Shown here: positions 1-6,252 of the stretch, one piece after another
How positions within the stretch are numbered: the stretch's first letter is position 1
Layout of the letters: the number at the start of each line of letters is the position of its first letter
Assembly: GCA_910585655.1 (NCBI GenBank)
Contig: CAJUFW010000120.1
Coordinates: 1-10,645 of the forward strand
Direction: 5' to 3'
Length of the DNA: 10,645 bases
DNA from: an uncultured Lachnospiraceae bacterium
GTDB taxonomy: Bacteria > Bacillota_A > Clostridia > Lachnospirales > Lachnospiraceae
Program-made: the position numbers and the translations under genes
The notes under the pieces: model-generated
What the model was told of the DNA's origin: nothing
Databases searched by the model: none
Seen by the model: only the letters and a program-made list of their open reading frames with translations

Positions 1-1296
1 CTGTTTAAAATCATCAACAAGCTGTTCGCCTTTAGTGATCAGGAGGACAAAATCCCTTGGGTTTGCCAGGAAGGAATCAAATATTTTAAAGCCCATACGC
101 TAAAACATTTTGCAGAAGAAGAAGCTTATATGGAATCCATTTCCTATAAGGAATTAAATACTCACCGACGTCTTCATGAGGATTTTCGTCTCAGGACGCT
201 TCCGGCTCTGGAAAAGGAATTAGAACAGACCGAATATTCGGCAGATGCAATCAATCATTTTCTAGGCGTTTGTACCGGATGGCTGATTGCGCATACACTG
301 ACCGAAGATCATGCGATTGTCAGAAAAGAAATCAGTAAATGGGGGACGCTTGCACCGGAGGAGGAACAGCTTGCTGTCGGGGATCTTATCATTCAGCTTA
401 TAAAGGACATGTTCCAGTTAGAAGCACAGCTTGTCAGCCAGACCTACGGCGGCGAGCGCTTTGGAAACGGCGTTTATTATCGGCTTCTTTATACTACCCA
501 AAAAGGTGACAAGCAGGAAATTATTCTGGTTTTTGAAGAACGTCTGCTGATCGAAACCGTCGGCAAACTGATAGGAGACTCTACTAATAAATTAAATCCT
601 ACACTGTTAAACGCCGTCCGCTATACTGCAAGACAGTTCGTAGAATCTATCAAGGAGCATTTTTTATCTTCTGATTCCTACCAGCTCAAAAGCGAAAACC
701 TGCTGACCTATGAGCAGTTCCAAAAAGCTTTTGAAAAGCAGAAGTCTCAGTACAGCCTTTTGTTCCACACAGAGTCCGGATACTTTGCCTATTGCGCTGC
801 AGTGCCAAATCTGATACGCAAAGACGAATCCTCTATTCAGGCAGAGAACGCCATATCCGAAATACAAAAATATCTTGCTAAAACAGAATTAGACAATCAC
901 AACACAAAAAAGAAACTACTAATTGTCGATGATTCCAATACGATTTTGCAAGCCATGGGTATGCTTTTTCAGGAGGATTATCATGTGGCAACGGCAAATT
1001 CCGGCGTAGCGGCTATCCGATGTATTTCTTTGGAAAAACCGGATTTGGTTCTGCTGGATTATAACATGCCGGTCTGCGACGGCGCACAGGTATTAGAAAT
1101 GATCCGAGCCGATCCGGAGTTTGCCGATCTGCCGGTTATTTTCCTTACAGGAACCGTTGACAAAGCCAGTATCAGCAAGGTACTTCCACTCAAACCTGCA
1201 GGATATCTGATCAAAAACCAGCCTCCTGCTGAAATCAAGAAAAATATCGACGACTATTTTAGCAAAAAGCTTGGAAAAAACAGGAAAGCTAAGTAA
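1..1296 (+). CDS. Hemerythrin / CheX-like / receiver domain protein, 5' partial
   Basis: The frame is open from base 1, so the ATG at 130 is internal; 431 residues are visible. Residues 1-110 are a bacteriohemerythrin-type O2/di-iron four-helix domain: H36xxxE40 (HFAEEE), H55xxxH59 (HRRLH) and H98xxxxD103 (HTLTED) are the expected iron ligands. The window opens at LFKIINKLF, just after where the first ligand of the family's DxQHxxLF motif would sit, so little of the N-terminus is missing. Residues about 125-265 resemble the CheX-like phosphatase fold (a VFEERLLIETVGKLIG segment, then a helix), but the helix reads ARQF where CheC/CheX have ExxN, so phosphatase activity is doubtful. Residues about 304-423 are a response-regulator receiver: acidic pair in LLIVDDS, phospho-acceptor Asp353 in LLDYNMP, Thr in FLTGT, Lys in YLIKNQ. 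There is no DNA-binding output domain. A role as a cytoplasmic oxygen- or redox-linked signalling protein is inferred. Confidence 0.88.
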   Translation: MFKIINKLFAFSDQEDKIPWVCQEGIKYFKAHTLKHFAEEEAYMESISYKELNTHRRLHEDFRLRTLPALEKELEQTEYSADAINHFLGVCTGWLIAHTLTEDHAIVRKEISKWGTLAPEEEQLAVGDLIIQLIKDMFQLEAQLVSQTYGGERFGNGVYYRLLYTTQKGDKQEIILVFEERLLIETVGKLIGDSTNKLNPTLLNAVRYTARQFVESIKEHFLSSDSYQLKSENLLTYEQFQKAFEKQKSQYSLLFHTESGYFAYCAAVPNLIRKDESSIQAENAISEIQKYLAKTELDNHNTKKKLLIVDDSNTILQAMGMLFQEDYHVATANSGVAAIRCISLEKPDLVLLDYNMPVCDGAQVLEMIRADPEFADLPVIFLTGTVDKASISKVLPLKPAGYLIKNQPPAEIKKNIDDYFSKKLGKNRKAK

Positions 1297-1506
1297 GGTT
1301 GTTTACCATGCACTAAAGCAAGGGGAAAGCAGTACGGTCTGTTATAAAGAATTTCAGAATGGAAGCTGGGGTAGAGACGATGCAAATTTTGACTGCGCCT
1401 GCGGCTATGATGCCGAGGGAACTGCTATAGACGGATTCGTTTCAACCAGTCGCTTGGTCAGGAAGCCAAAAACGAAACGCTTTATCAACAGCAACACTAT
1501 TGTACG

Positions 1507-1707
1507 ATGATACTTGAAACGACGGATTACAACGCCATCAAATCCAAACGTCTTTTTGGAACTCTTTTAGAAGTCTGCCTGGAAACTATCGCCGGCGATC
1601 CGAAGGGCTCCCCGGATCTGTGGAAATGGGCAAAAGCAGTAGACGATTCGTATGTCGAAGAGCTGGAACAGGAATATCAGATCTGGAAAAAAGAATTTTA
1701 CCTGTGA
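1507..1707 (+). CDS. Small hypothetical protein, probably the 3' part of a frameshifted gene
   Basis: This is a 66-residue frame from ATG 1507, rich in Glu, Lys and Trp (for example SPDLWKWAKAVDDSYVEE), with codon choice typical of real coding sequence. I do not recognise the family. No ribosome binding site precedes 1507. The coding character continues upstream in the same frame to about 1426 (RIRFNQSLGQEAKNETLYQQ) before a TGA at 1408. In a different frame, ATG 1359 or 1380 opens a short peptide (MQILTAPAAMMPRELL) that ends at TAG 1428, where the first frame becomes convincing. A single-base shift near 1420-1428 would join them into one protein of about 115 residues. It may therefore be a decayed gene or carry an assembly indel. 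It ends just before a strong terminator. Confidence 0.4.
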   Translation: MILETTDYNAIKSKRLFGTLLEVCLETIAGDPKGSPDLWKWAKAVDDSYVEELEQEYQIWKKEFYL

Positions 1708-1728
1708 CAGCGAATATCTCTGCCATTA

Positions 1729-1782
1729 TAAAAGGTGCCTGCAAACAGACGAATAGAACCCCTCTGTCTGTGGCACCTTTTA
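1729..1782. terminator. Bidirectional intrinsic terminator between convergent genes
   Basis: The outer stem TAAAAGGTGCC (1729-1739) pairs perfectly with GGCACCTTTTA (1772-1782). An inner CAGAC/GTCTG pairing extends the hairpin. The A-run on one side and T-run on the other make it usable in both directions, as expected between the + gene ending at 1707 and proS, which ends at 1809 on the minus strand. Confidence 0.85.
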
Positions 1783-1808
1783 AACAGCCTATTTTTCAAT
1801 AAAACTAT

Positions 1809-3272
1809 TTAATAAGCTTTCCCCCACATTACCAGCGTCTTTGCCTTTTTTCCACAGCAGATACAAGTATCTGCTATCTTTTCCTGGGCAAACGGCATAC
1901 AGCGGGAAGTACAGGTCGTATCTTCTTTGATTTTTTCCTCGCATGCCACGTCCCCGCACCACATCGCCTTGATAAAGCCCGGTTTATGCTCTGCGATATC
2001 CTGAAATTCCTCATAAGTGACTGCCGTATAGGTATGCTCCTCCTGGTGCTTTCTCGCCCGCTCTAACAGTTCCGACTGCATCGTTTCCAGAATCTCTGCC
2101 AGCTTCGTTTCCAGTTCATCCAAAAAAACTACCAGTTTTTCTCTGGTATCGCGGCGAACGACCACGCACTGCCCGTTGGCGATATCCTTCGGTCCAATCT
2201 CTACCCGTACCGGAATTCCTCTCATCTCCTGTTCGCTGAACTTCCAGCCCGGGCTCTTGTCGGTATCATCCACCTTGACCCGGAAACCAGCATTCGTCTG
2301 CGCTGTCTGTCGATATGCCTTTAGGCGATCACGCAGCTCGTAGGCTTTTTCCAGCACCCCTTCCTTTTTCTGTTGGATCGGAATCACCATCACCTGCACC
2401 GGAGCAATCCTCGGCGGCAGCACCAGCCCGCTATCATCGCCATGCACCATGATAATTCCGCCAATCAGACGGGTTGAAAGTCCCCAAGAAGTCTGATGGA
2501 CATATTGCAGTTTATTGTCTTTGTCCGTATATTGAATCTCAAACGCCTTCGCAAAACCGTCCCCGAAGTTGTGACTCGTACCGGACTGAAGCGCCTTGCC
2601 ATCGTGCATCAGGGCTTCAATCGTATATGTGGCATTGGCTCCGGCAAACTTTTCCTTATCGGTCTTTCGCCCTCTGATGACCGGCATCGCCAACACTTCC
2701 TCGCAAAAATCAGCGTAAAGGTTTAACATTTGCTCGGTACGCGCCTCGGCTTCCTCCTCCGTTGCGTGAGCCGTATGCCCTTCCTGCCATAAAAATTCCC
2801 TTGAACGCAAAAACGGTCTGGTAGTCTTTTCCCAGCGCACGACGGAACACCACTGGTTATAAAGCCTCGGCAAATCCCGATAGGACTGGATGTCATTGGC
2901 ATAAAAATCACAGAATAAAGTCTCTGAAGTCGGTCTGACGCACATCCGCTCCTGCAGCGGTTCCAGACCTCCATGCGTCACCCAGGCTACTTCCGGAGCA
3001 AACCCTTCTACATGATCTTTTTCCTTTTGCAGCAGGCTTTCCGGAATAAACATCGGCATATAGACATTTTCTACGCCGGTTTCCTTAAACCTCCGGTCTA
3101 ACTCCTTTTGAATGTTTTCCCAAATTGCGTAGCCTGCCGGCTTGATTACCATACAGCCCTTTACATTGGAGTAATCAATCAACTCTGCCTTCCGTACCAC
3201 ATCGGTATACCATTGGGCAAAGTCTTCCTCCATTGAGGTAATAGATTCTACCAGTTTCTTTTCCTCTGCCAT
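1809..3272 (-). CDS. proS: Prolyl-tRNA synthetase, eukaryote/archaeal-like class
   Basis: A cytoplasmic class II aminoacyl-tRNA synthetase that charges tRNA-Pro with proline using ATP. It has 487 residues, the usual length for the ProRS type that lacks the INS editing domain. The substrate-site RPTSET is at 113-118. Motif 2 is TRPFLRSREFLWQEGHTAH (151-169). Motif 3 is GGIIMVHGDDSGLVLPPR (271-288), and the anticodon-binding domain follows (about 293-400). The C-terminal zinc domain has Cys439, Cys444, Cys454, Cys458, Cys470, Cys472 and Cys473, and the chain ends in WGKAY, both characteristic of this type. The ATG at 3272 is preceded by an AAAGGAAG ribosome binding site. It is monocistronic, controlled by the T-box leader upstream and ended by the shared terminator. 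Confidence 0.97.
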   Translation of the reverse strand: MAEEKKLVESITSMEEDFAQWYTDVVRKAELIDYSNVKGCMVIKPAGYAIWENIQKELDRRFKETGVENVYMPMFIPESLLQKEKDHVEGFAPEVAWVTHGGLEPLQERMCVRPTSETLFCDFYANDIQSYRDLPRLYNQWCSVVRWEKTTRPFLRSREFLWQEGHTAHATEEEAEARTEQMLNLYADFCEEVLAMPVIRGRKTDKEKFAGANATYTIEALMHDGKALQSGTSHNFGDGFAKAFEIQYTDKDNKLQYVHQTSWGLSTRLIGGIIMVHGDDSGLVLPPRIAPVQVMVIPIQQKKEGVLEKAYELRDRLKAYRQTAQTNAGFRVKVDDTDKSPGWKFSEQEMRGIPVRVEIGPKDIANGQCVVVRRDTREKLVVFLDELETKLAEILETMQSELLERARKHQEEHTYTAVTYEEFQDIAEHKPGFIKAMWCGDVACEEKIKEDTTCTSRCMPFAQEKIADTCICCGKKAKTLVMWGKAY

Positions 3273-3288
3273 ATTACTACTTCCTTTC

Positions 3289-3314
3289 TTGTTGTGATGA
3301 TTTTCTTACAACAA
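3289..3314 (-). repeat. Short inverted repeat just upstream of the proS ribosome binding site
   Basis: TTGTTGT (3289-3295) and ACAACAA (3308-3314) form a perfect 7-bp stem with a 12-nt loop. In the proS mRNA it lies after the T-box terminator and just before the AAAGGAAG ribosome binding site. It could tune translation or stability of read-through transcripts, but that is inference from position. Confidence 0.4.
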
Positions 3315-3340
3315 GGGACCGGAGAACTTTCCTATCATAC

Positions 3341-3368
3341 AAAAAACCCCTGATATCTCTATCAGGGG
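3341..3368 (-). terminator. Intrinsic terminator arm of the proS T-box
   Basis: On the minus strand CCCCTGATA, loop GAGA, TATCAGGGG is followed by six T residues (3346-3341). The stem is a perfect 9 bp. It lies about 10 nt downstream of the T-box antiterminator sequence, the classical arrangement of a transcriptional T-box. Confidence 0.93.
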
Positions 3369-3581
3369 CCAGTTCATCCGGCGGTACCACCCTTTTTGAA
3401 CGGGACAGCTCTAACTTACGTTCCTGTCGCACATTCCTCTTTCACACCCGTAACGCAGGTCTGCGTCATACTTTCATATGAGGCTCCAAGGCAGGTTCCA
3501 TCCCTTCCGCGCAGAAGCTTACACCAACCGCTTCCTCTCTGTGGCGCTTCCCGGTATGTACTATCCCTTTTCATCACCGAT
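3341..3581 (-). ncRNA. T-box leader (tRNA-Pro sensing) of proS
   Basis: Read on the minus strand, this leader carries the hallmark T-box sequence AGGGTGGTACCGCCGG (3393-3378), the antiterminator that captures the uncharged tRNA 3' end. Its TGGT bulge would pair with an ACCA end, matching the A discriminator usual for bacterial tRNA-Pro. Upstream are Stem I elements: AGAGAG followed by a GGTTGGTG distal-loop segment (about 3540-3515). In the specifier loop GGAA-CCT-G, the CCT codon (3495-3493) is a proline codon. The terminator at 3341-3368 completes the switch. Uncharged tRNA-Pro is expected to stabilise the antiterminator and turn on proS. The specifier codon was placed by pattern, not by folding. 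Confidence 0.92.
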
Positions 3582-3587
3582 GAGGTG

Positions 3588-3616
3588 ATTGTACGGCATG
3601 GAGGCGAATTTGTCAA
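3588..3616 (-). promoter_or_regulatory. Sigma-A type promoter of the T-box/proS transcript
   Basis: On the minus strand a perfect -35 TTGACA (3616-3611) is followed by a 17-base spacer and -10 TACAAT (3593-3588). The predicted start near 3581 fits the beginning of T-box Stem I. Confidence 0.88.
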
Positions 3617-3648
3617 GAAAATATTGCATCTGCCGCTCTGATATCTAT

Positions 3649-3654
3649 TATAAT
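3649..3654 (+). promoter_or_regulatory. Possible -10 element for the ankyrin-repeat gene
   Basis: A perfect TATAAT lies 77 bases upstream of the ATG at 3732. The best -35 candidate is TTGCAT (3624-3629), at a long 19-base spacing, so this promoter is only a candidate. The surrounding TATTATAATA is self-complementary, so strand is not decided by the -10 alone. Confidence 0.35.
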
Positions 3655-3694
3655 AGTTGAATGTTGCTTGTACCTGTGATATATTTGACCCATA

Positions 3695-3711
3695 CTATTT
3701 CGACGAAATAG
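3695..3711. promoter_or_regulatory. Perfect palindrome, possible operator of the ankyrin-repeat gene
   Basis: CTATTTCG-A-CGAAATAG has perfect 8-bp arms around one base and sits 4 bases before the AAAGGAGG ribosome binding site of the gene at 3732. As DNA it looks like a dimeric repressor site. As RNA it could form a 7-bp hairpin with a 3-nt loop that limits ribosome access. Each half differs at one base from the Spo0A-box TGTCGAA. I do not recognise a specific regulator. Confidence 0.45.
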
Positions 3712-3731
3712 AATAAAGGAGGTATCCGTCT

Positions 3732-4817
3732 ATGTATCAAAAACCGTCCATGCCCCCGGCAGGCGAAGCAATCCTATCCGGCGATCTTGAGGCTATGCGT
3801 CGTATGATAGAGGATGGAAGTCTGCTTTTTAAAAAAGGAAAAGTTGTGGAGCTTAAAAAGAACATTCCAATAGTCGTGCGGTCAGGGAACAAGGAAATAA
3901 CCACCTACTCCGATGCCTTCGGCTTTGCTTTGGCTCATGACCAGATAGAGATTGCCAAAATGCTGATTGACCACAATCTGGTGGACTTGGGACCCAAAAG
4001 CGACACCCTTTACATGGCAATCCGCAGGAAGAATTTTGACTTGCTGAACTATATGCTGGATCATGGCGGGAAGTTCGGTCAGGAGGAGCGGGACATCACC
4101 TGTCTGTTCCTTCATTTGTCGCAGGTGTGGGATGACCGCTGCCCGGCACTGCTTGACCGACTCAATCTGCCCCTTCGCAAGTTGGGCGGAAAGGCACTCT
4201 GCTGGGCTGTTCATGATAATAACCGAGTTGTGACAGCATATCTGCTAAAAGCCGGTGTGGATGTGAACAGCCAAAACAACAACCTGAGTACGCCGGTTCT
4301 GCTGGCGGCAGCCAGCGGATACACGGAGATGGTGCGTTTTCTGGTGGAGCAGGGAGCGGATCTGACCATTCGGGATGAGTATGGATACCGACCTTATACC
4401 GCCGCCCGCTCCAACGGGCAAATGAAAACGGCAGCATTCATCAAATCCATCGAGCCAGAGATCACAGAGGCAGAGCAGGACGCGCTGTTTAAGCGCTATC
4501 ATGTACCAATAGAAATGCAGGACTACTTCAAGACCGGCTCTCTGCTGCTGGAGTTCCCGGAGGGGGAGCAGCTCGGCTGGGTTCGGCTTTTTGCCTATAC
4601 AGACGTGGCAGAAATCAGCTACCAGGGACAGCAGCTCCTTTCTTTGGTGGAAAACAGCGAGGATTATTCGGTCATGCTCCTCTGGGAAGCAAAGTCGAAG
4701 CAAATTTGGTTCCTGGACATAGAACATGATGTGTTCCATGCGGTTGCGCCCTGGGAAGCGTTCATCAAGAACCCAGGTTATTATATCAATCGAGCTGTTA
4801 TGTGGGAATTTGATTGA
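3732..4817 (+). CDS. Ankyrin-repeat protein with possible SMI1/KNR4-like C-terminal domain
   Basis: 361 residues with no signal peptide or membrane segment, so cytoplasmic. The start is set by AAAGGAGG at 3716-3722, 9 bases before the ATG. Ankyrin-type helix pairs are visible at about 59-86 (AFGFALAHDQIEIAKMLIDH), 91-112 (DTLYMAIRRKNFDLLNYMLD), 153-180 (ALCWAVHDNNRVVTAYLLKA) and 186-236 (STPVLLAAASGYTEMVRFLV), with weaker repeats between. Residues about 255-361 form a separate domain rich in aromatics (LGWVRLFAYTDVAEISY, QIWFLDIEHDVFHAVAPWEAFIKNPGYYI) that resembles the SMI1/KNR4 (SUKH) superfamily common among immunity proteins to polymorphic toxins; this is recall of pattern, not a search. 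No toxin gene is adjacent. An orphan immunity or protein-binding role is inferred. By eye its GC content is clearly higher than that of the gene at 5386. Confidence 0.75.
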   Translation: MYQKPSMPPAGEAILSGDLEAMRRMIEDGSLLFKKGKVVELKKNIPIVVRSGNKEITTYSDAFGFALAHDQIEIAKMLIDHNLVDLGPKSDTLYMAIRRKNFDLLNYMLDHGGKFGQEERDITCLFLHLSQVWDDRCPALLDRLNLPLRKLGGKALCWAVHDNNRVVTAYLLKAGVDVNSQNNNLSTPVLLAAASGYTEMVRFLVEQGADLTIRDEYGYRPYTAARSNGQMKTAAFIKSIEPEITEAEQDALFKRYHVPIEMQDYFKTGSLLLEFPEGEQLGWVRLFAYTDVAEISYQGQQLLSLVENSEDYSVMLLWEAKSKQIWFLDIEHDVFHAVAPWEAFIKNPGYYINRAVMWEFD

Positions 4818-4831
4818 CAAAGGAGTGATTT

Positions 4832-4957
4832 ATAAAATCTCTCTGGCGAGTTTTCTGTAACAACATTTGGACAGCTACTGGCTACTTCCTGCCTGCTTTT
4901 AATCTTCAACTTTACTACTCCAAGAATAAACCTTTAAGAAAAGGTACACGAACATGA
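4832..4957 (+). pseudogene. Possible relic of a small gene whose start codon is ATA
   Basis: AAAGGAG (4819-4825) is followed after 6 bases by ATA AAA TCT CTC TGG, opening a 41-codon frame that ends at TGA 4955-4957. Its predicted product begins KSLWRVFCNNIWTATGYF. ATA is not a normal start, so the frame may be a gene that lost its ATG or a chance opening. It would have followed the ankyrin gene in the same transcript. Confidence 0.2.
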
Positions 4958-4979
4958 AATTGGGTGCTTTGCCACTATA

Positions 4980-5069
4980 AAAGTAAAGAAGAATCCCCGA
5001 ACTGTACTGGAATACGATTCGGGGATTTCGTTCTTTGTTCACATGGAACTTTTGCATCTCTTTTTGCCT
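4980..5069 (-). ncRNA. Candidate small RNA from an isolated minus-strand promoter
   Basis: The promoter at 5076-5104 would start a minus-strand transcript near 5069. It would reach the 10-bp GC-rich hairpin (5027-4992) and a T-rich tail (CTTCTTTACTTTT) after about 80-90 nt. That geometry suits a small RNA with its own terminator. A weak alternative is a small peptide starting at ATG 5057-5055, whose ribosome binding site is too close. Confidence 0.3.
4992..5027. terminator. Hairpin with T-rich flanks on both strands
   Basis: AATCCCCGAA (4992-5001) pairs perfectly with TTCGGGGATT (5018-5027) across a 16-base loop. The plus side continues TTCGTTCTTTG and the minus side CTTCTTTACTTTT, so neither T-run is perfect. 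It may end the ankyrin-gene transcript, the minus-strand candidate RNA, or both. Confidence 0.6.
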
Positions 5070-5075
5070 AATGGC

Positions 5076-5104
5076 ATTATAGCATATGCAAATTTTAGTT
5101 GCAA
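5076..5104 (-). promoter_or_regulatory. Strong minus-strand promoter with extended -10
   Basis: On the minus strand TTGCAA (5104-5099), a 17-base spacer and TATAAT (5081-5076) form a near-consensus sigma-A promoter. A TGC immediately before the -10 gives an extended -10 (TGCTATAAT). It points into sequence with no clear gene. Confidence 0.6.
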
Positions 5105-5210
5105 GATACACACATCACTCCAATCTTGTGTCCTTCCTTTTGCCACAAAGCAGATTTTGTCTTTCTACTGTTTTTATATCCAGCAGGTGACTTTTACAGA
5201 TTAGTATAAT

Positions 5211-5217
5211 TCGACAA
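5211..5217 (-). promoter_or_regulatory. Spo0A-box-like site upstream of the membrane-protein gene
   Basis: TTCGACA here is the complement of TGTCGAA, the core 0A-box bound by the sporulation and transition-state regulator Spo0A. The context on the minus strand is TTTTGTCGAATT. It abuts a TATAAT at 5205-5210. A 7-base match can occur by chance, so the assignment is tentative. Confidence 0.35.
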
Positions 5218-5385
5218 AATTTCCCAAAGTTTTTATAAGTCGTTAATTTTCTGCTCGCCAAATAAGAAGAAATAGAGTATACTGTTTATAATAGTTGATT
5301 TACCCTAAAGGAAATGTACGCTCCGGCTGAAGACTGACAATACCGAAATATAAGAAAAGAAAATCAGATAGGGGGAATAAAAATA

Positions 5386-6231
5386 ATGACTACTATAATT
5401 TTTTTTAAAGACTTCCTGTTTATTGCCTTCCTGCTATGGAGTGCTTTTAGTGGAATTTTCCTAGAAAAACCGAGAAAACGCTTGCAGGAAAAAAATACGA
5501 ATATGATTTTATATGGGATTGGTAGTATTGGCGGTGCCTTATTGATCATTCTCTATTATCTGTTAGAACAATATAAGCCAAACTATATTGATCTTTTGTT
5601 TTTTTGGATTTGGATACCGTCAGTATGCTTGTGTTTTCTTATGATTTTAGAATCAAGATTTCAGTTCAAAAAGTATCTTTGCTATCATTTTGGTTTTTTG
5701 AGGAAAGAAACCAGAATATTTGTATTATTGGCAGGAGTTTGTTTGGGGATGCTTTTCATCATTTGGTATGGAAGTCATATAAACCAGATGATATTTCGAC
5801 CAGAATCTTACCAGCCCGTTTCAGAAGAAGATCAATGGCAGACAACAGAAAATCCCCTAAAAATAGGAAAAGCACAACTATCTCTTCCATGGATGATAGA
5901 AGGAGATTATGTAACAACATCTAATAAAAAACAAGAAAAAATAGTTCCTTTTTCTAAAAAGAAACTATATTTTCAATTTTCTTCTAAAAAGCAGTTGATA
6001 GGAGAAGATCTTCATTTAGAACTATTACATCACGGAAACTGGTATCGTTTAAAAGAAAAAGAGACCATAAAAGGAACAAGACCATCGGAACAACAATGGA
6101 CGCCTCGGTCGGCAGAGCAATATTATGAACTGGATTTGAATGTTTTTCAGGGCTTGATTCCAGGATATTACAGACTTTGTATGACAGTAGAAGCAGAAGG
6201 AGATATTGATATATCTTTTTGGATTAAGTGA
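5386..6231 (+). CDS. Membrane protein with four N-terminal TM segments and an extracytoplasmic beta-rich domain
   Basis: 281 residues, started by an ATG 9 bases after a GGGGG-type ribosome binding site. Hydrophobic segments lie at about 3-25, 40-61, 67-88 and 110-129, with basic loops (EKPRKRLQEK, RFQFKK, RKETR) that suggest the C-terminus is outside. Residues 130-281 form a soluble, lysine-rich domain ending in a beta pattern (LDLNVFQGLIPGYYRLCMTVEAEG) that resembles the bacterial Ig-like fold of Gram-positive surface proteins, in which a GxYRL strand follows an Ig core. Function is unknown. By eye the gene is much richer in A+T than proS and the ankyrin gene, which may indicate a separate origin. 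The Nudix gene follows 95 bases downstream on the same strand. Confidence 0.75.
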   Translation: MTTIIFFKDFLFIAFLLWSAFSGIFLEKPRKRLQEKNTNMILYGIGSIGGALLIILYYLLEQYKPNYIDLLFFWIWIPSVCLCFLMILESRFQFKKYLCYHFGFLRKETRIFVLLAGVCLGMLFIIWYGSHINQMIFRPESYQPVSEEDQWQTTENPLKIGKAQLSLPWMIEGDYVTTSNKKQEKIVPFSKKKLYFQFSSKKQLIGEDLHLELLHHGNWYRLKEKETIKGTRPSEQQWTPRSAEQYYELDLNVFQGLIPGYYRLCMTVEAEGDIDISFWIK

Positions 6232-6252
6232 GATTTAGAAAAACAGTGTAAA

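Larger units (their letters stand above)
4818..5385. other. 568-base stretch without a convincing gene
   Basis: This stretch contains a ribosome-binding-site-like AAAGGAG two bases after the ankyrin gene's stop, a degraded 41-codon frame, a stable hairpin (4992-5027), a good minus-strand promoter (5076-5104) and a Spo0A-box-like site (5211-5217). TATAAT also occurs at 5205-5210 and 5287-5292, either of which could serve the gene at 5386, though neither has a good -35. A 70-codon minus frame (5111-4899) crosses the hairpin and has no proper ribosome binding site. Confidence 0.7.

Noticed and set aside
130..132. ATG at 130 as the start of the hemerythrin/receiver gene
   Set aside because: The frame is open to base 1 and the upstream codons encode an essential part of the hemerythrin fold (HFAEEE), so the true start is outside the window.
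1271..1510. 79-codon plus frame from TTG 1271, whose TGA overlaps ATG 1507 as ATGA
   Set aside because: It starts inside the preceding gene with a rare start codon, lacks a ribosome binding site and its residue pattern looks random. The ATGA overlap is probably chance.
3396..3641. Plus and minus open frames across the T-box leader
   Set aside because: They lie wholly within a structured RNA leader and its promoter, and have no coding character of their own.
3685..3714. TTGACC with 18-base spacing to TAGAAT as the ankyrin-gene promoter
   Set aside because: The transcript would start at about 3721, inside the AAAGGAGG ribosome binding site, which would destroy the leader.
4245..4820. 191-codon minus frame opposite the ankyrin gene
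   Set aside because: It is a shadow of the higher-GC ankyrin gene, with no ribosome binding site and no recognisable domain.
4899..5111. 70-codon minus frame in the gene-poor region
   Set aside because: It runs through the 4992-5027 hairpin, and the promoter on that strand lies inside the frame. A shorter version from 5057 also lacks a well-spaced ribosome binding site. A non-coding RNA is the better guess.
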